Source: Comamonas sp. (GTDB lineage: Bacteria > Pseudomonadota > Gammaproteobacteria > Burkholderiales > Burkholderiaceae_C). Taken from it: 64,000 nucleotides of DNA. Shown here piece after piece: positions 1-8,828 of the stretch; position 1 is the stretch's first letter, and each line of letters starts with the position of its first letter. A model generated the notes under the pieces. It was not told the origin of the DNA. It ran no database searches and saw only the letters and a list, made by a program, of their open reading frames with translations. Position numbers and translations under genes: made by a program. The DNA is taken from assembly GCA_015478895.1 (NCBI GenBank), contig JADMKK010000048.1, forward strand, positions 1-64,000. Direction: 5' to 3'.

Positions 1-55
1 AACACTCGACCAACGGATTAAGAGTCCGCTGCTCTACCAACTGAGCTAAGAGCCC
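1..55 (-). tRNA. tRNA-Lys (anticodon CUU), partial at left edge
   Basis: The reverse complement reads as the 5' part of a tRNA: acceptor strand GGGCTCT, a D arm containing AGCTCAGTTGGTAGAGC, and an anticodon stem-loop whose seven-base loop is CTCTTAA. This gives anticodon CUU, which reads the lysine codon AAG. The T arm and the 3' acceptor strand lie beyond the window edge, so the gene is incomplete here. Confidence 0.93.
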
Positions 56-153
56 ACTTTTACTGCCTGGCAATCAAGCAAGACCGCTATTATGCACGAA
101 TTTTTTAAACGCTAAGGGAAAGTACGTGCCTTTGACTGCAAAGTCTTCAGGAT

Positions 154-1056
154 TTATTGCATGGCGTTACGGCTGGCAAGCTCAACAAACAGGCCGCTGT
201 GGTCGAGCTCTCCCAGACCGTGCTCGACGCCATCTGCGTAGAGTTGCTCAAACAGCTGCGTGATGGGCGCATCAAAGCCCACCTCTTCTGCAGTGGCCAT
301 GGCATTGCGCATATCTTTCAGCTGAACGGTCATTTTGCCGCGGGCAGCGAAGTCGCGTTCGACCATGCGCTGACCGTGTAACTGCAAAATTCGGCTGTCG
401 GCAAAGCCCCCGCTGATGGCCTCACGAACTTTGGCCGGATTCGCACCACCTTTTGCGCACAAGAGCAAAGCTTCCGCCACAGCTCCAATGGTGATGCCGA
501 CAATCATTTGGTTGGCAAGCTTGGCCAGTTGTCCCGCTCCGTGCGACCCCACATGCGTAGAGCGCCCCAATGGTTGAAACAGCAGCTGCGCCGCAGCAAA
601 ATCTTCGTCTCGCCCCCCCACCATGATGGCCAAGGTGCCCGCTTCTGCCCCCACCGTCCCCCCAGACACTGGCGCGTCCAGATGGCGCATGCCGCGCTCG
701 GTGAGGCGGGCTGCATGGTCTCGGGCTTCACGCGGCTGGATGGAGGCCATGTCGACAACCAAGGTGCCTTGACGCATTCCGTGAATTGCGCCGTCTTGCC
801 CCATGCCAAACAAGACTTCCCCGACGACACTGCCGTTTTCAAGCATGCTCAGCACCATATCAGCCTGTACACAGGCTTGCCGCGGGGTGTCATGCACCAC
901 AGCACCATGGGTTTTCAAGGGCGCTGCTTTGCTAACGGTGCGATTCCATACGTGGACTTCATGACCTGCCGCCAGCAAGCGAACTGCGATGGGCTGCCCC
1001 ATCAGGCCACAGCCCAGCAAGGCAATGCGCAAACGGGCAATTGATGCTTGTTTCAA
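154..1056 (-). CDS. NAD(P)-dependent oxidoreductase, 3-hydroxyisobutyrate dehydrogenase / tartronate semialdehyde reductase family
   Basis: A 300-residue beta-hydroxyacid dehydrogenase. The N-terminal Rossmann motif GCGLMG lies at residues 15-20, the substrate-binding signature DAPVSGG at 127-133, and the catalytic lysine in KLANQ at about 179. The family reversibly oxidises small 3-hydroxy acids with NAD(P); the actual substrate cannot be read from the sequence. The start is a TTG codon (TTGAAACAA) preceded by GGAGA at good spacing, and no ATG fits as well. It appears monocistronic. 3-Hydroxyisobutyrate dehydrogenase and GarR-like reductase are both possible. Confidence 0.85.
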   Translation of the reverse strand: MKQASIARLRIALLGCGLMGQPIAVRLLAAGHEVHVWNRTVSKAAPLKTHGAVVHDTPRQACVQADMVLSMLENGSVVGEVLFGMGQDGAIHGMRQGTLVVDMASIQPREARDHAARLTERGMRHLDAPVSGGTVGAEAGTLAIMVGGRDEDFAAAQLLFQPLGRSTHVGSHGAGQLAKLANQMIVGITIGAVAEALLLCAKGGANPAKVREAISGGFADSRILQLHGQRMVERDFAARGKMTVQLKDMRNAMATAEEVGFDAPITQLFEQLYADGVEHGLGELDHSGLFVELASRNAMQ

Positions 1057-1192
1057 GGTATGTGTCTCCGTTCATAGTTATGCAATGCTCGGACGACTCA
1101 ATACGATCCGGCATGCGTCAATGATGCGGATTTTTTTTCACACAGGCTTGCAATTGGCTTTCAAGCGCGTGCAAAACGATGTAACGGCTGAC

Positions 1193-1741
1193 TTAGTGCA
1201 AGCCGTGCGCATTGGTCTGCGCGTGCTTGCCGATCAGCAATCTAAAAGGTAGCAAAAGACCCACGGCCATCACCAGCTTGATGGCCAAATCTCCCAATGC
1301 CCAAGTGACCCAAGGCAAGTCTTGCCCGGCAAAGCCGACACCCCAGAAAACACAGGTATCGAGCACCGCCGCCAACATGGTGGCCAGCAGTGGTGCCCGC
1401 CACCAGCGGCTTTGGCGCAGCCGATCAAACACGCTGATGTCCAGCATTTGCGAGAGCAAAAATGCCAGGCCCGATGCAGCGGCGATGCGCGGTGGTGCTA
1501 GCAGCGCGGATGCCGCCACTGCCACAGCAAAGCCCACCCAGGCCACACGCCGCGCTTGGGTGGGCCCAAACGCCCGGTTGACTAACTCACTGACCAAGAA
1601 AGCAAATGGATAAGTGATGGCCCCCCACGTCAGCCAGTCATTGATGGCGTACTGCACCAAGATATTGGAGGACAGCACGACCACACCCATGGCCAATACG
1701 GCCAAGCCAGTTTGCAGCGAAGAAGGTTTGGGGAAATGCAT
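1193..1741 (-). CDS. VUT family (YhhQ-like) putative queuosine precursor transporter
   Basis: A 182-residue integral membrane protein with about six hydrophobic segments. It carries the family hallmark of a TYPFAFLVSELVNRAFG segment near residues 43-59, followed by a short basic turn (QARR). Members of this DUF165/VUT family, such as E. coli YhhQ, import queuosine precursors (preQ0/preQ1) across the inner membrane. A C-terminal aspartate in the LDTCVFW segment matches the family pattern. The stop lies 136 bp downstream of the oxidoreductase start, with no evident shared operon. Substrate is inferred from family only. Confidence 0.78.
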   Translation of the reverse strand: MHFPKPSSLQTGLAVLAMGVVVLSSNILVQYAINDWLTWGAITYPFAFLVSELVNRAFGPTQARRVAWVGFAVAVAASALLAPPRIAAASGLAFLLSQMLDISVFDRLRQSRWWRAPLLATMLAAVLDTCVFWGVGFAGQDLPWVTWALGDLAIKLVMAVGLLLPFRLLIGKHAQTNAHGLH

Positions 1742-1760
1742 AGCCGCGCCGTATTAAAAA

Positions 1761-3545
1761 TTACGCCATACCGCCTGAGTTGCGCACACCAGAGGACGGA
1801 ACATCCACACCAAGAATGGCACAGGCCACAGCTTCGCCCACTTTGATGCCATCGACACCCGCTGACAAAATACCGCCAGCGTAGCTCGCGCCTTCACCTG
1901 CCGGGTAGAGACCGCGCGTATTGACTGACTGAAAATCAGCCCCGCGCGCAATCTTGACGGGTGAGGAGGTGCGCGTCTCGACGCCCGTCAATACGGCATC
2001 GGTCATGTCATAGCCGCGAATTTTCTTACCAAATGCGGGCAGCGCTTCGCGCATGGCTTCAATGGCAAACGCTGGCAAAGCATGGTGCAAGCTGCCCCAC
2101 GTGATGCCCGGTTTGTAAGACGGGGGCACGCTGCCCACATCTGCAGAATCTTGCCCGGCCACAAAGTCGCCCACCAACTGGCCTGGCGCGTTGTAGTTAC
2201 GCCCACCCAGCAGGTACGCCTGAGATTCCAATTGCCGCTGGAAGACCACGCCCGATAGTGGGTGGTAGCTGCCTGGTGCCTGGTTTTCCACGCCATAAGT
2301 CTGGCCGTCAAACGCCCATGCAAACGACTTGGCGTCTTGCGGGTAATCGCTGGGCTCAATGGCGCAAACCATGCCCGCATTCGCATTGCGCTCGGCACGT
2401 GAATATTGACTCATTCCGTTAGTGACCACGCGCTCGGGCTCGCTGGTTGCGGCCACTACGGTGCCACCGGGGCACATACAGAAGCTATAAACCGCTCGTC
2501 CATTTTGCGCATGGTGCACCAGCTTGTAATCTGCCGCACCCAACAACGGATGGCCCGCATATTTGCCCCAGCGTGCCTTGTCGATCACGCTTTGCGGGTG
2601 CTCGATACGGAAACCCACCGAGAACGGTTTGGCCTCCATGTACACCCCACGCTCATAGAACATGGCAAACGTATCCCGCGCACTGTGGCCCAGCGCCATC
2701 ACCACATGCTCTGCAGGCAGGGTGTAGGTTTGCGCAGTCTGGTGGTCCAGTACATCCAGCGCCGTCACGCGGCGTTCATCGCCCTGGTCAGCCACGTGCA
2801 CATTGGTCACGCGTTGCTCAAAGCGAATTTCACCTCCCAGGCGAATGATCTCTTCGCGAATGCCCTCCACCACCTTCACCAGTTTGAAGGTGCCGATGTG
2901 CGGATGGGCCACATACATGATTTCAGGCGGCGCGCCATAGGTCACAAACTCCTGCATCACCTTGCGGCCCAGATAGCGAGGATCTTTGATCTGGCTGTAG
3001 AGCTTGCCGTCCGAAAACGTGCCGGCGCCGCCTTCTCCAAACTGCACATTGGATTCGGGCGACAGCTCACGTTTGCGCCACAGTCGCCATGTGTCCTTGG
3101 TGCGCTCCCGCACCTGTTTACCGCGCTCAAGCACGATGGGCTTGAAACCCATTTGCGCCAAGATCAAGGCCGCAAAAATGCCGCAGGGGCCAAAGCCCAC
3201 CACCACAGGGCGATGCTCCATGTGCGAAGGAGCGTTGCCCACCGGCGTCCACGACATATCGGGCGTGGGGTTGACGTGGGAATGGTCCGCAAATTGCGCC
3301 AGCAATGCGGCCTCGGCGCTGGCATCAACCAGGCTCACATCGACGATGTACACCGCCAGCAATTCAGCCTTGCGCGCATCAAAGCTGCGCTTGTGGACAT
3401 GCACCAGGTCAATGGCATCGGCGGTGATGCCCAGGCGCTGTGCCACCAGACGGCGCAGTTGCGCCTCAGGAAGATATTCGGTGTGGTTCTCGGGGTGGTA
3501 TTCCAGGGCCGAGAGAGGAAGTTTGAGTTCTGCGATACGGATCAT
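1761..3545 (-). CDS. COG2509-type FAD-dependent dehydrogenase
   Basis: A 594-residue flavoprotein. After an N-terminal domain of about 100 residues comes a dinucleotide-binding motif VVGFGPCGIFAAL (near 115-127) and an acidic strand end (VLERG). The segment FGEGGAGTFSDGKL near 170 and the C-terminal FAD motif GEGASYAGGILSAG are diagnostic of the conserved 'uncharacterised FAD-dependent dehydrogenase' family. The true substrate is unknown; related folds include HI0933/BaiN-like and geranylgeranyl-reductase-like flavoproteins. It is transcribed away from the SbcD-like gene across a 288-bp gap containing hairpins and a repeat. Its stop is 19 bp before the transporter gene, so the two may be cotranscribed. 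Confidence 0.85.
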   Translation of the reverse strand: MIRIAELKLPLSALEYHPENHTEYLPEAQLRRLVAQRLGITADAIDLVHVHKRSFDARKAELLAVYIVDVSLVDASAEAALLAQFADHSHVNPTPDMSWTPVGNAPSHMEHRPVVVGFGPCGIFAALILAQMGFKPIVLERGKQVRERTKDTWRLWRKRELSPESNVQFGEGGAGTFSDGKLYSQIKDPRYLGRKVMQEFVTYGAPPEIMYVAHPHIGTFKLVKVVEGIREEIIRLGGEIRFEQRVTNVHVADQGDERRVTALDVLDHQTAQTYTLPAEHVVMALGHSARDTFAMFYERGVYMEAKPFSVGFRIEHPQSVIDKARWGKYAGHPLLGAADYKLVHHAQNGRAVYSFCMCPGGTVVAATSEPERVVTNGMSQYSRAERNANAGMVCAIEPSDYPQDAKSFAWAFDGQTYGVENQAPGSYHPLSGVVFQRQLESQAYLLGGRNYNAPGQLVGDFVAGQDSADVGSVPPSYKPGITWGSLHHALPAFAIEAMREALPAFGKKIRGYDMTDAVLTGVETRTSSPVKIARGADFQSVNTRGLYPAGEGASYAGGILSAGVDGIKVGEAVACAILGVDVPSSGVRNSGGMA

Positions 3546-3586
3546 GGTGGCTTGTACCTATCAAGCAAGGGCTGGCATGGTACGGC

Positions 3587-3632
3587 AAAGGCCGCCCGCC
3601 GTGGCGGGCACCCGTGGGGCAGCCCCCACAGG
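3587..3632. repeat. GC-rich double hairpin in divergent promoter region
   Basis: Two adjacent inverted repeats, GCCCGCC/GGCGGGC and GTGGGGC/GCCCCAC-like arms (3614-3629), lie between the divergent COG2509 and SbcD-like genes. They sit just upstream of a long-form dispersed repeat. There is no flanking T-run on either strand, so a terminator is not supported. Confidence 0.4.
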
Positions 3633-3664
3633 CACTCGGGAAACTCCACGCCGGGCTATTCAAA

Positions 3665-3750
3665 AAAAGTAGCTGCTTGCCCTTGATTAAAAACGCTTTC
3701 CTTATGTTTTCTATTTGAAAGCCTTATTTCATAAGGGCAAGAAGCTCTCT
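3665..3750. repeat. Long-form dispersed palindromic element (copy A)
   Basis: A nested inverted repeat. The outer arms AGCTGCTTGCCCTT (3671-3684) and AAGGGCAAGAAGCT (3733-3746) match at 13 of 14 positions. The inner arms are GCTTTC (3695) and GAAAGC (3717-3722). The core ATGTTTTCTATTTGAAAGC (3704-3722) recurs nearly unchanged in the copies at 7697 and 37250. It occupies the intergenic space upstream of the SbcD-like gene. Confidence 0.75.
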
Positions 3751-3833
3751 TTTTTCAATCGTTATGATGCTTTGGCACAGCGCTGCGGGAGGCAGCTCTG
3801 CACGCACTCGGCACCTACCAAGGAAAACTCTTC

Positions 3834-4955
3834 ATGCCCCGTTTTCTGCACACGGCTGACTGGCAAATCGGCCGTGCCTACACCACGTTCGCCCCTGACA
3901 TCGCCCCCATCTTGGCCGAGGCGCGCTTTACCGCCGTACAGCGCCTGGCCGAACTGGCGCGCGAACATGCGGTAGATGCCGTGCTGGTGGCCGGCGATGT
4001 GCTGGATGCGCAAACGGTGTCCGACAAAACCATCCGCCGTCTTTTTCAGTGCATGGCTGCCTACAGCGGCCCTTGGCTGCTGATTGCGGGCAACCACGAT
4101 GCAGCACTGACCGAAAGCGTGTGGAGCCGCGCCCAGCGCCTGCAATGCGTGCCGCCCCATGTCCACCTGCTGATGCAGCCTGAAGTGAAGGTGTTTGCCG
4201 AAGCGGGCTTTGCTGTGCTGCCCGCCCCCCTCACCCAGCGCCACACCTACCACGACCTGACCGCGTGGATGGACGCCGCCGACACCCCGGCAGGCCTGCT
4301 GCGCATTGGCTTGGCGCATGGCAGCGTTCAAGGCTTGCTGCATGAAGGCATCGATTCCGCCAACCCGATTGCCCTTACCCGCTGCGACACGGCACGCCTG
4401 GACTGGCTGGCCTTGGGCGACTGGCATGGCGTCAAATCCGTCAATGACCGCATGGCCTATAGCGGCACGCCCGAGCCCGATCGTTTCCCCAACAACGAAC
4501 CCGGCTTTGCCTTGCTGGTCGACATTCCCGCCCCCGGCGCGCTGCCGCAGGTGCAGCGCCTTTTGGTGGGCCAATACCGCTGGCAGCGCATAGTGGTGGA
4601 TGTGCAGCACCCCAGTGATGTGGATGCGCTGCAGTTGCAATTGCAGCAACTCGGTACGCACGATGTCGTGCAACTGGTGCTGCGCGGCCAGCTCGACTGG
4701 GCACAGCACCAGCGGCTCCAGCAAGCTTTGGCCAACACAGAAGCCCGCGTGCGCTGCTTGATCACCGCGCAAGATGGGCTGCGTCTTGCGCCCACCGATG
4801 AAGACCTGGGCAGCCTGCAAGCCGACGGCTATGTGGGCGAGTTGCTGGCCGAGTTACGTGCGGAAAGTCTGGCCGGCCAAGAAGGTGCCCAAGCGGCCCT
4901 GCATGTGCTGGCCAGCGCGCTGTACCAACAACCACAGCACGGGAGTGCCGCATGA
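3834..4955 (+). CDS. SbcD/Mre11-like DNA repair metallophosphoesterase
   Basis: A 373-residue calcineurin-type phosphoesterase, expected to act as the nuclease partner of the adjacent SMC-like ATPase. Motifs in order: HTADWQIG (6-13), GDVLD (54-58), GNHD (86-89), AHG (161-163) and GDWHG (195-199). Relative to classical Mre11/SbcD, two metal ligands differ: the DxH histidine is Gln11, and the first histidine of GHxH is Asp196. The remaining ligands Asp9, Asp55, Asn87, His162 and His198 are present. Its ATGA stop/start overlap with the next gene indicates translational coupling. I believe these substitutions are typical of this branch but cannot verify it here. Confidence 0.82.
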   Translation: MPRFLHTADWQIGRAYTTFAPDIAPILAEARFTAVQRLAELAREHAVDAVLVAGDVLDAQTVSDKTIRRLFQCMAAYSGPWLLIAGNHDAALTESVWSRAQRLQCVPPHVHLLMQPEVKVFAEAGFAVLPAPLTQRHTYHDLTAWMDAADTPAGLLRIGLAHGSVQGLLHEGIDSANPIALTRCDTARLDWLALGDWHGVKSVNDRMAYSGTPEPDRFPNNEPGFALLVDIPAPGALPQVQRLLVGQYRWQRIVVDVQHPSDVDALQLQLQQLGTHDVVQLVLRGQLDWAQHQRLQQALANTEARVRCLITAQDGLRLAPTDEDLGSLQADGYVGELLAELRAESLAGQEGAQAALHVLASALYQQPQHGSAA

Positions 4956-7642
4956 ACCAGCCTGCCCCTCTGCTGCACATACAGCGCCTGCGCGTGGCCC
5001 AGCTGCGCAAGTTTGAAGACTTTGAACTACACGACCTGGACGCCGGCCTGAACATCATCGCCGGGCCCAACGGCGCGGGCAAAAGCACGCTCAACGCGGC
5101 ACTGCGCGCGGCTTTTCTGGTGCGCTATAGCTCCAATGCCTCAGCGGCAGACCTGCAACCTTCGGGTAACAGCGGTGCTGCGCCCACCGTGGAGCTGGAT
5201 TTTGCGTTGCAAGGCGTGCCGCACAAACTGGTCAAAACCTTCTTGAAGAAGAAGCGCTGCGACCTGCACATTGGCAGCCAGCAACGCAGCGAAGAAGCTG
5301 CGGAAGACTATTTGGCCCAGGCGCTGGGCTTTGGCTTTGCACCCCGCGGCGTGAAAGCGGATTTCCTGGGGGTACCGGGTCTGCTCTGGGTGGAGCAAGG
5401 CGCCCACCACGAGCGCTTTAGCCAAAGCGTAGGCTTTGCGGCGCAGCACTTGAACAAAGCGCTGCATGCGCAGTCATCCGCGGTCAGTAGCAGCAACGCG
5501 GGCAGCCTGGCCGCCACAACGGGCGATCGCCTCATTGGCCAACTGGACGCGGAGCTGTCCCAATACCTGGGCAAAAGCGGCAAACCCGTGGGTGCTTATG
5601 CACAACTGATAGAGCAAGCGGAGGCCTTGCGCACCCAGGTATACACCCAGTTGCAGCACATCGCCCTGTATCGCAGCCAGGTGGATGAGCTGGAAACGCT
5701 GCAACAACAAGCGCAGCAAGACAACGATCAGCAACTGGTGGTGCAATGGCAGCAGGCGCTGGAACACGCGCAGGCACAGCGGCAGCAAGCGCTGGCTGTG
5801 CAAGATGCGCACACCCAGACGCAATTGCAATTGCAGCATGCGCAAAGCCAGCTTGAAGTGCTCTCCCAAGTGCTGCAGCAGCACCAGCAACGCGCCCAAG
5901 AATTACAGCGCCGCACCCTCAGCGTGGAGCAAGCGCAGCAAGCTGTGCATACCGCTCAACAGACACACCAGCAAGCCCAGCAATCGCTGAGCGACACACA
6001 GCAACTGCAGCAGCAAGCCCACGCCCACACCAGGTTGGCAGAACAAGCGCGCCAGCACCAGCAGTTGCAGCAGCGTTTGCAGGACCATGAGCGCCAAAGC
6101 CAGCAACTGCAAAGTGCCTGGGTGCAGGCCCAGCAAGCCCTGAAGCAATTGGCACAAATTGCCCAGACCCTGCCCGCCTTGCGCGTAGAAAAAAGTGATC
6201 AACAACAACTGCGCAAGCTCGAAGAACACCTGCTGCGCGCACGCTTGCAGCATGAGGCGCTGGCCACGCAACTGCAATTTACGCTGCCGCAAGCCCAGCA
6301 ACTGCCTTGGCACAGCGGCGCAGAGCAGGGCGTGTGGCAGGGCGAAGGCCAGCAATGGCTGCACGGAGCCACCACCGTAGCCTTACCCGGTGGCGGGCAA
6401 CTGACCATCACTCCCGGTGGCAGCGATGTCGCCGGTGCTGCACAGCGCCTGGAAAGTGCGCAACTGGCGCTGCAGCAAGCCCTGCGCGATCTGGGCGTGG
6501 AGACGGTGCCGCAGGCGCAAGCGGCGCTGGAGCAGCGCAATGACTTGCAAGCGCAGCAGCAAATTGCCCAGTGCCTGCTGCACAGCCATGCACCGCAAGG
6601 TGCACAGGCTCTGAAACTGCAGTTGCAGCAAGCCGCGCAACGCAGTCAAGCCCTGCAGCAAGAGCTGGCCGCCTTGCCCGCGCCCACCGCAGCGGTGGAC
6701 TGGCAGCAAGCACAAACGGCGCTGCTGTCGACCAATACCCAGCTGGAGCATTGCCAAGTCCAGGAAGTTGCTGCGCGCCAGCATCTGGCCCTTGCGCAGC
6801 AGCACTGGCAAACGGCCAGCCAAGAACTTGCGGTGGTGCAGCAACAAGCACAAGATCCGAAGCAGCAAGCGCGGCTGGCGCAGGCCGAGCGTGAAGCGGC
6901 CTTGCTGCATGCGCAGCGCAATCAACTGCAAAGCCAAATCGCTCAGCATGCGCAGGCTCTGCAAACTTCCAACCTGCGCTTTGCTGAGCAAGACATTGAG
7001 CGCCTGCAACGCAGCCTGACCGCGCACCATGCGCAAGTGCAACAGCGCCATGTGCGCATGGCCAGTTTGCGCGCTGCACTGGAGCAAGCGGGCGCACAGG
7101 GGCTGGAAGAGGTGAACGCCCTGACCCAGGCAGAATTGGCCCATGCCGAGCGCCGCACCCAAGAAATCGCCCAGCGCAGCCAAGCTTTACAGACCGTGCT
7201 GCAGCGCCTCAAAGACAAACGCTCCGCCGCCTTGCGCCGCTTGCAGGCCCCCCTGGAAGCGCACATGCAGCACTACCTGCAACTGCTGCTGCCCGGCGGC
7301 AAGATGGAGCTGGACGCCCAGTTGCTGCCCAGCCGTGTGGTGGCCGACGCCACGGCAGATGCCGCCGCGCAACGCGTGACTGGGCACGTCGCGCAAATGA
7401 GCTACGGCACTCAGGAGCAGCTGGCCATCATCAGCCGCTTGGCCTATGCCGATCTACTGCTCAAAAGCGGCCACCCCACCTTGCTCATCCTGGACGATGC
7501 CTTGGTGCACAGCGATGTGCAGCGGCTGGCCCAAATGAAGCGGGTGCTGTTTGATGCCGCCACGCGCCACCAGGTGCTGCTGTTTACGTGCCGCCCTCAA
7601 GACTGGCAGGATGCAGGCGCGGTGGTGCGCATGCTGCCTTAA
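4952..7642 (+). CDS. SbcC/Rad50-like (YhaN-like) AAA ATPase with Gln-rich coiled coil
   Basis: An 896-residue ABC/SMC-type ATPase partnering the upstream nuclease. The Walker A motif GPNGAGKST lies at 38-46. Near the C-terminus come the signature-like SYGTQEQL (about 817) and the Walker B LLILDDALVHSD (844-855). Between them lie two long helical arms extremely rich in Gln, Ala, His and Leu. Instead of a CxxC zinc hook, the middle (about residues 440-495) holds a glycine- and beta-rich segment (ALPGGGQLTITPGG). This resembles YhaN-like proteins rather than canonical SbcC. Expected role: ATP-controlled opening and tethering of DNA ends for the nuclease. It overlaps the upstream gene by 4 bp. 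Confidence 0.82.
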   Translation: MNQPAPLLHIQRLRVAQLRKFEDFELHDLDAGLNIIAGPNGAGKSTLNAALRAAFLVRYSSNASAADLQPSGNSGAAPTVELDFALQGVPHKLVKTFLKKKRCDLHIGSQQRSEEAAEDYLAQALGFGFAPRGVKADFLGVPGLLWVEQGAHHERFSQSVGFAAQHLNKALHAQSSAVSSSNAGSLAATTGDRLIGQLDAELSQYLGKSGKPVGAYAQLIEQAEALRTQVYTQLQHIALYRSQVDELETLQQQAQQDNDQQLVVQWQQALEHAQAQRQQALAVQDAHTQTQLQLQHAQSQLEVLSQVLQQHQQRAQELQRRTLSVEQAQQAVHTAQQTHQQAQQSLSDTQQLQQQAHAHTRLAEQARQHQQLQQRLQDHERQSQQLQSAWVQAQQALKQLAQIAQTLPALRVEKSDQQQLRKLEEHLLRARLQHEALATQLQFTLPQAQQLPWHSGAEQGVWQGEGQQWLHGATTVALPGGGQLTITPGGSDVAGAAQRLESAQLALQQALRDLGVETVPQAQAALEQRNDLQAQQQIAQCLLHSHAPQGAQALKLQLQQAAQRSQALQQELAALPAPTAAVDWQQAQTALLSTNTQLEHCQVQEVAARQHLALAQQHWQTASQELAVVQQQAQDPKQQARLAQAEREAALLHAQRNQLQSQIAQHAQALQTSNLRFAEQDIERLQRSLTAHHAQVQQRHVRMASLRAALEQAGAQGLEEVNALTQAELAHAERRTQEIAQRSQALQTVLQRLKDKRSAALRRLQAPLEAHMQHYLQLLLPGGKMELDAQLLPSRVVADATADAAAQRVTGHVAQMSYGTQEQLAIISRLAYADLLLKSGHPTLLILDDALVHSDVQRLAQMKRVLFDAATRHQVLLFTCRPQDWQDAGAVVRMLP

Positions 7643-7696
7643 CCGACCCGCGCGGCAGGCGTTTCATCCCCAAGCACATGGCGCTTTCACCTAAAA

Positions 7697-7786
7697 AAAT
7701 AGCGCATTGCCCTCAGTATTGCTGGCAATGCGCATGTTTTATATCGGAAAGCTTTAGTTTTAAACGACAAGCTGCTATCTATTTCT
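7697..7786. repeat. Long-form dispersed palindromic element (copy C)
   Basis: Lies between the convergent SbcC-like and CobD/CbiB-like genes. It contains the core ATGTTTTATATCGGAAAGC (7734-7752), matching copies at 3704 and 37287. The outer ends are TAGCGCATTGCCCT and ACGACAAGCTGCTA. An extra internal hairpin GCATTGCC (7704-7711) / GGCAATGC (7724-7731) is specific to this copy. It may double as a convergent terminator. Confidence 0.65.
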
Positions 7787-8773
7787 TTACCCCAGCAAAC
7801 GCGCCAGGCTGAGCAGCGCGATCAGCAACATCCACACCACCACACTGCGCCACACCAGGCCCACCACGCTGCGCAGATGGCTGGTTTCGGCCTCGCGCCC
7901 GGGAGTGACGCCGGGTTCTTGCCAGGTATCTTCGTCGTCATAAATGGGGGCAACCTGCAACTCTTCGCGCATTTTGAGTGCGCTGCCACCTAAACGCACG
8001 TTGATGGCGCCGGCCGTTGCCGCCAAGATGACACCATCGTTGTCATTGGGAAAGTGCTTGGTGTGAAAGCGCCAGCCGTCAATCGCTTCCTCAAAACTAC
8101 CTACCATGGCAAAGCCCAAGGCGGTCATGCGCGCGGGTAGCCAGTCCAGCACCGTCCAGGCCTGCTTGGCAGACGCCTGCAACCGCTCGCTCACCGGTGC
8201 CGCGCCGCCAATTGAGTTGCGTGACCAGTAGCGCGACAGGTATTCCGCCATCCGGAACATGACCGCACCCGCTGGCCCCAGGCCCAGAGCGGCCAGCACC
8301 GTGAACCAGAACAGCACGCCAAACACATGGCGGTGGGCGCTGAGCACCGAATACTCAATCACATGGCGCACCACTTCGCTGCGCGGCACTTCAGAAGCAT
8401 CCACCTGCCGCCACTGGGCCAGGCCTTCGCGCGCCGCGGTTTCATCGCCAGATTCCAGCGCATCGCGAATGCGCGTGAAATGGTGGCTGAACTGGCGAAA
8501 CCCCAGCGTCACATACAGCACCAGCACATTCCACAACATTGCAATCGGCCAGCCCACCCAGCGCATCAGCAACCAATAGACGCCCGCAGCCAGCAATACG
8601 GCAGGCACCAGTGCCAAGCCCCACGCCACCCAGCCGTGGTGCTCGCGGCCTGCATCAAAATTTTGCCGAACCGTCACCGTCCAGGCCCGAATCCCGGCAT
8701 GAACAGGGTTAGCGCGCGACAGCGGTCGAGCTTGTTCCAGCAAAAGGGCAAACAAGATGGCAAAGAAACTCAT
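7787..8773 (-). CDS. CobD/CbiB family membrane protein
   Basis: A 328-residue inner-membrane protein beginning MSFFAILFALLLEQARPL. It has roughly four to five hydrophobic segments and the conserved internal block GSFEEAIDGWRFH typical of the CobD/CbiB-like and AmpE-like family of Burkholderiales. True CobD/CbiB makes adenosylcobinamide phosphate, but no cobalamin genes are nearby, so that reaction should not be assumed. The gene lies 55 bp downstream of the CoA pyrophosphatase gene and is transcribed in the same direction, so the two are probably cotranscribed. Function remains unassigned beyond the family. Confidence 0.75.
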   Translation of the reverse strand: MSFFAILFALLLEQARPLSRANPVHAGIRAWTVTVRQNFDAGREHHGWVAWGLALVPAVLLAAGVYWLLMRWVGWPIAMLWNVLVLYVTLGFRQFSHHFTRIRDALESGDETAAREGLAQWRQVDASEVPRSEVVRHVIEYSVLSAHRHVFGVLFWFTVLAALGLGPAGAVMFRMAEYLSRYWSRNSIGGAAPVSERLQASAKQAWTVLDWLPARMTALGFAMVGSFEEAIDGWRFHTKHFPNDNDGVILAATAGAINVRLGGSALKMREELQVAPIYDDEDTWQEPGVTPGREAETSHLRSVVGLVWRSVVVWMLLIALLSLARLLG

Positions 8774-8828
8774 GGGACGATGATACTGGCAAGCTTTGGC
8801 GTCATGCTATGAAAAACGTTTTTGCGGC

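Noticed and set aside
6383-7183. A long Leu/Gln-rich minus-strand frame opposite the SbcC-like ATPase
   Set aside because: It is the mirror of the CAG-rich coiled-coil region; no start context or domain.
7787-8773. Assignment as the cobalamin biosynthesis enzyme CobD/CbiB
   Set aside because: No cobalamin genes are nearby, and the protein fits the broader CobD/CbiB-like family of Burkholderiales; the specific reaction is not supported.
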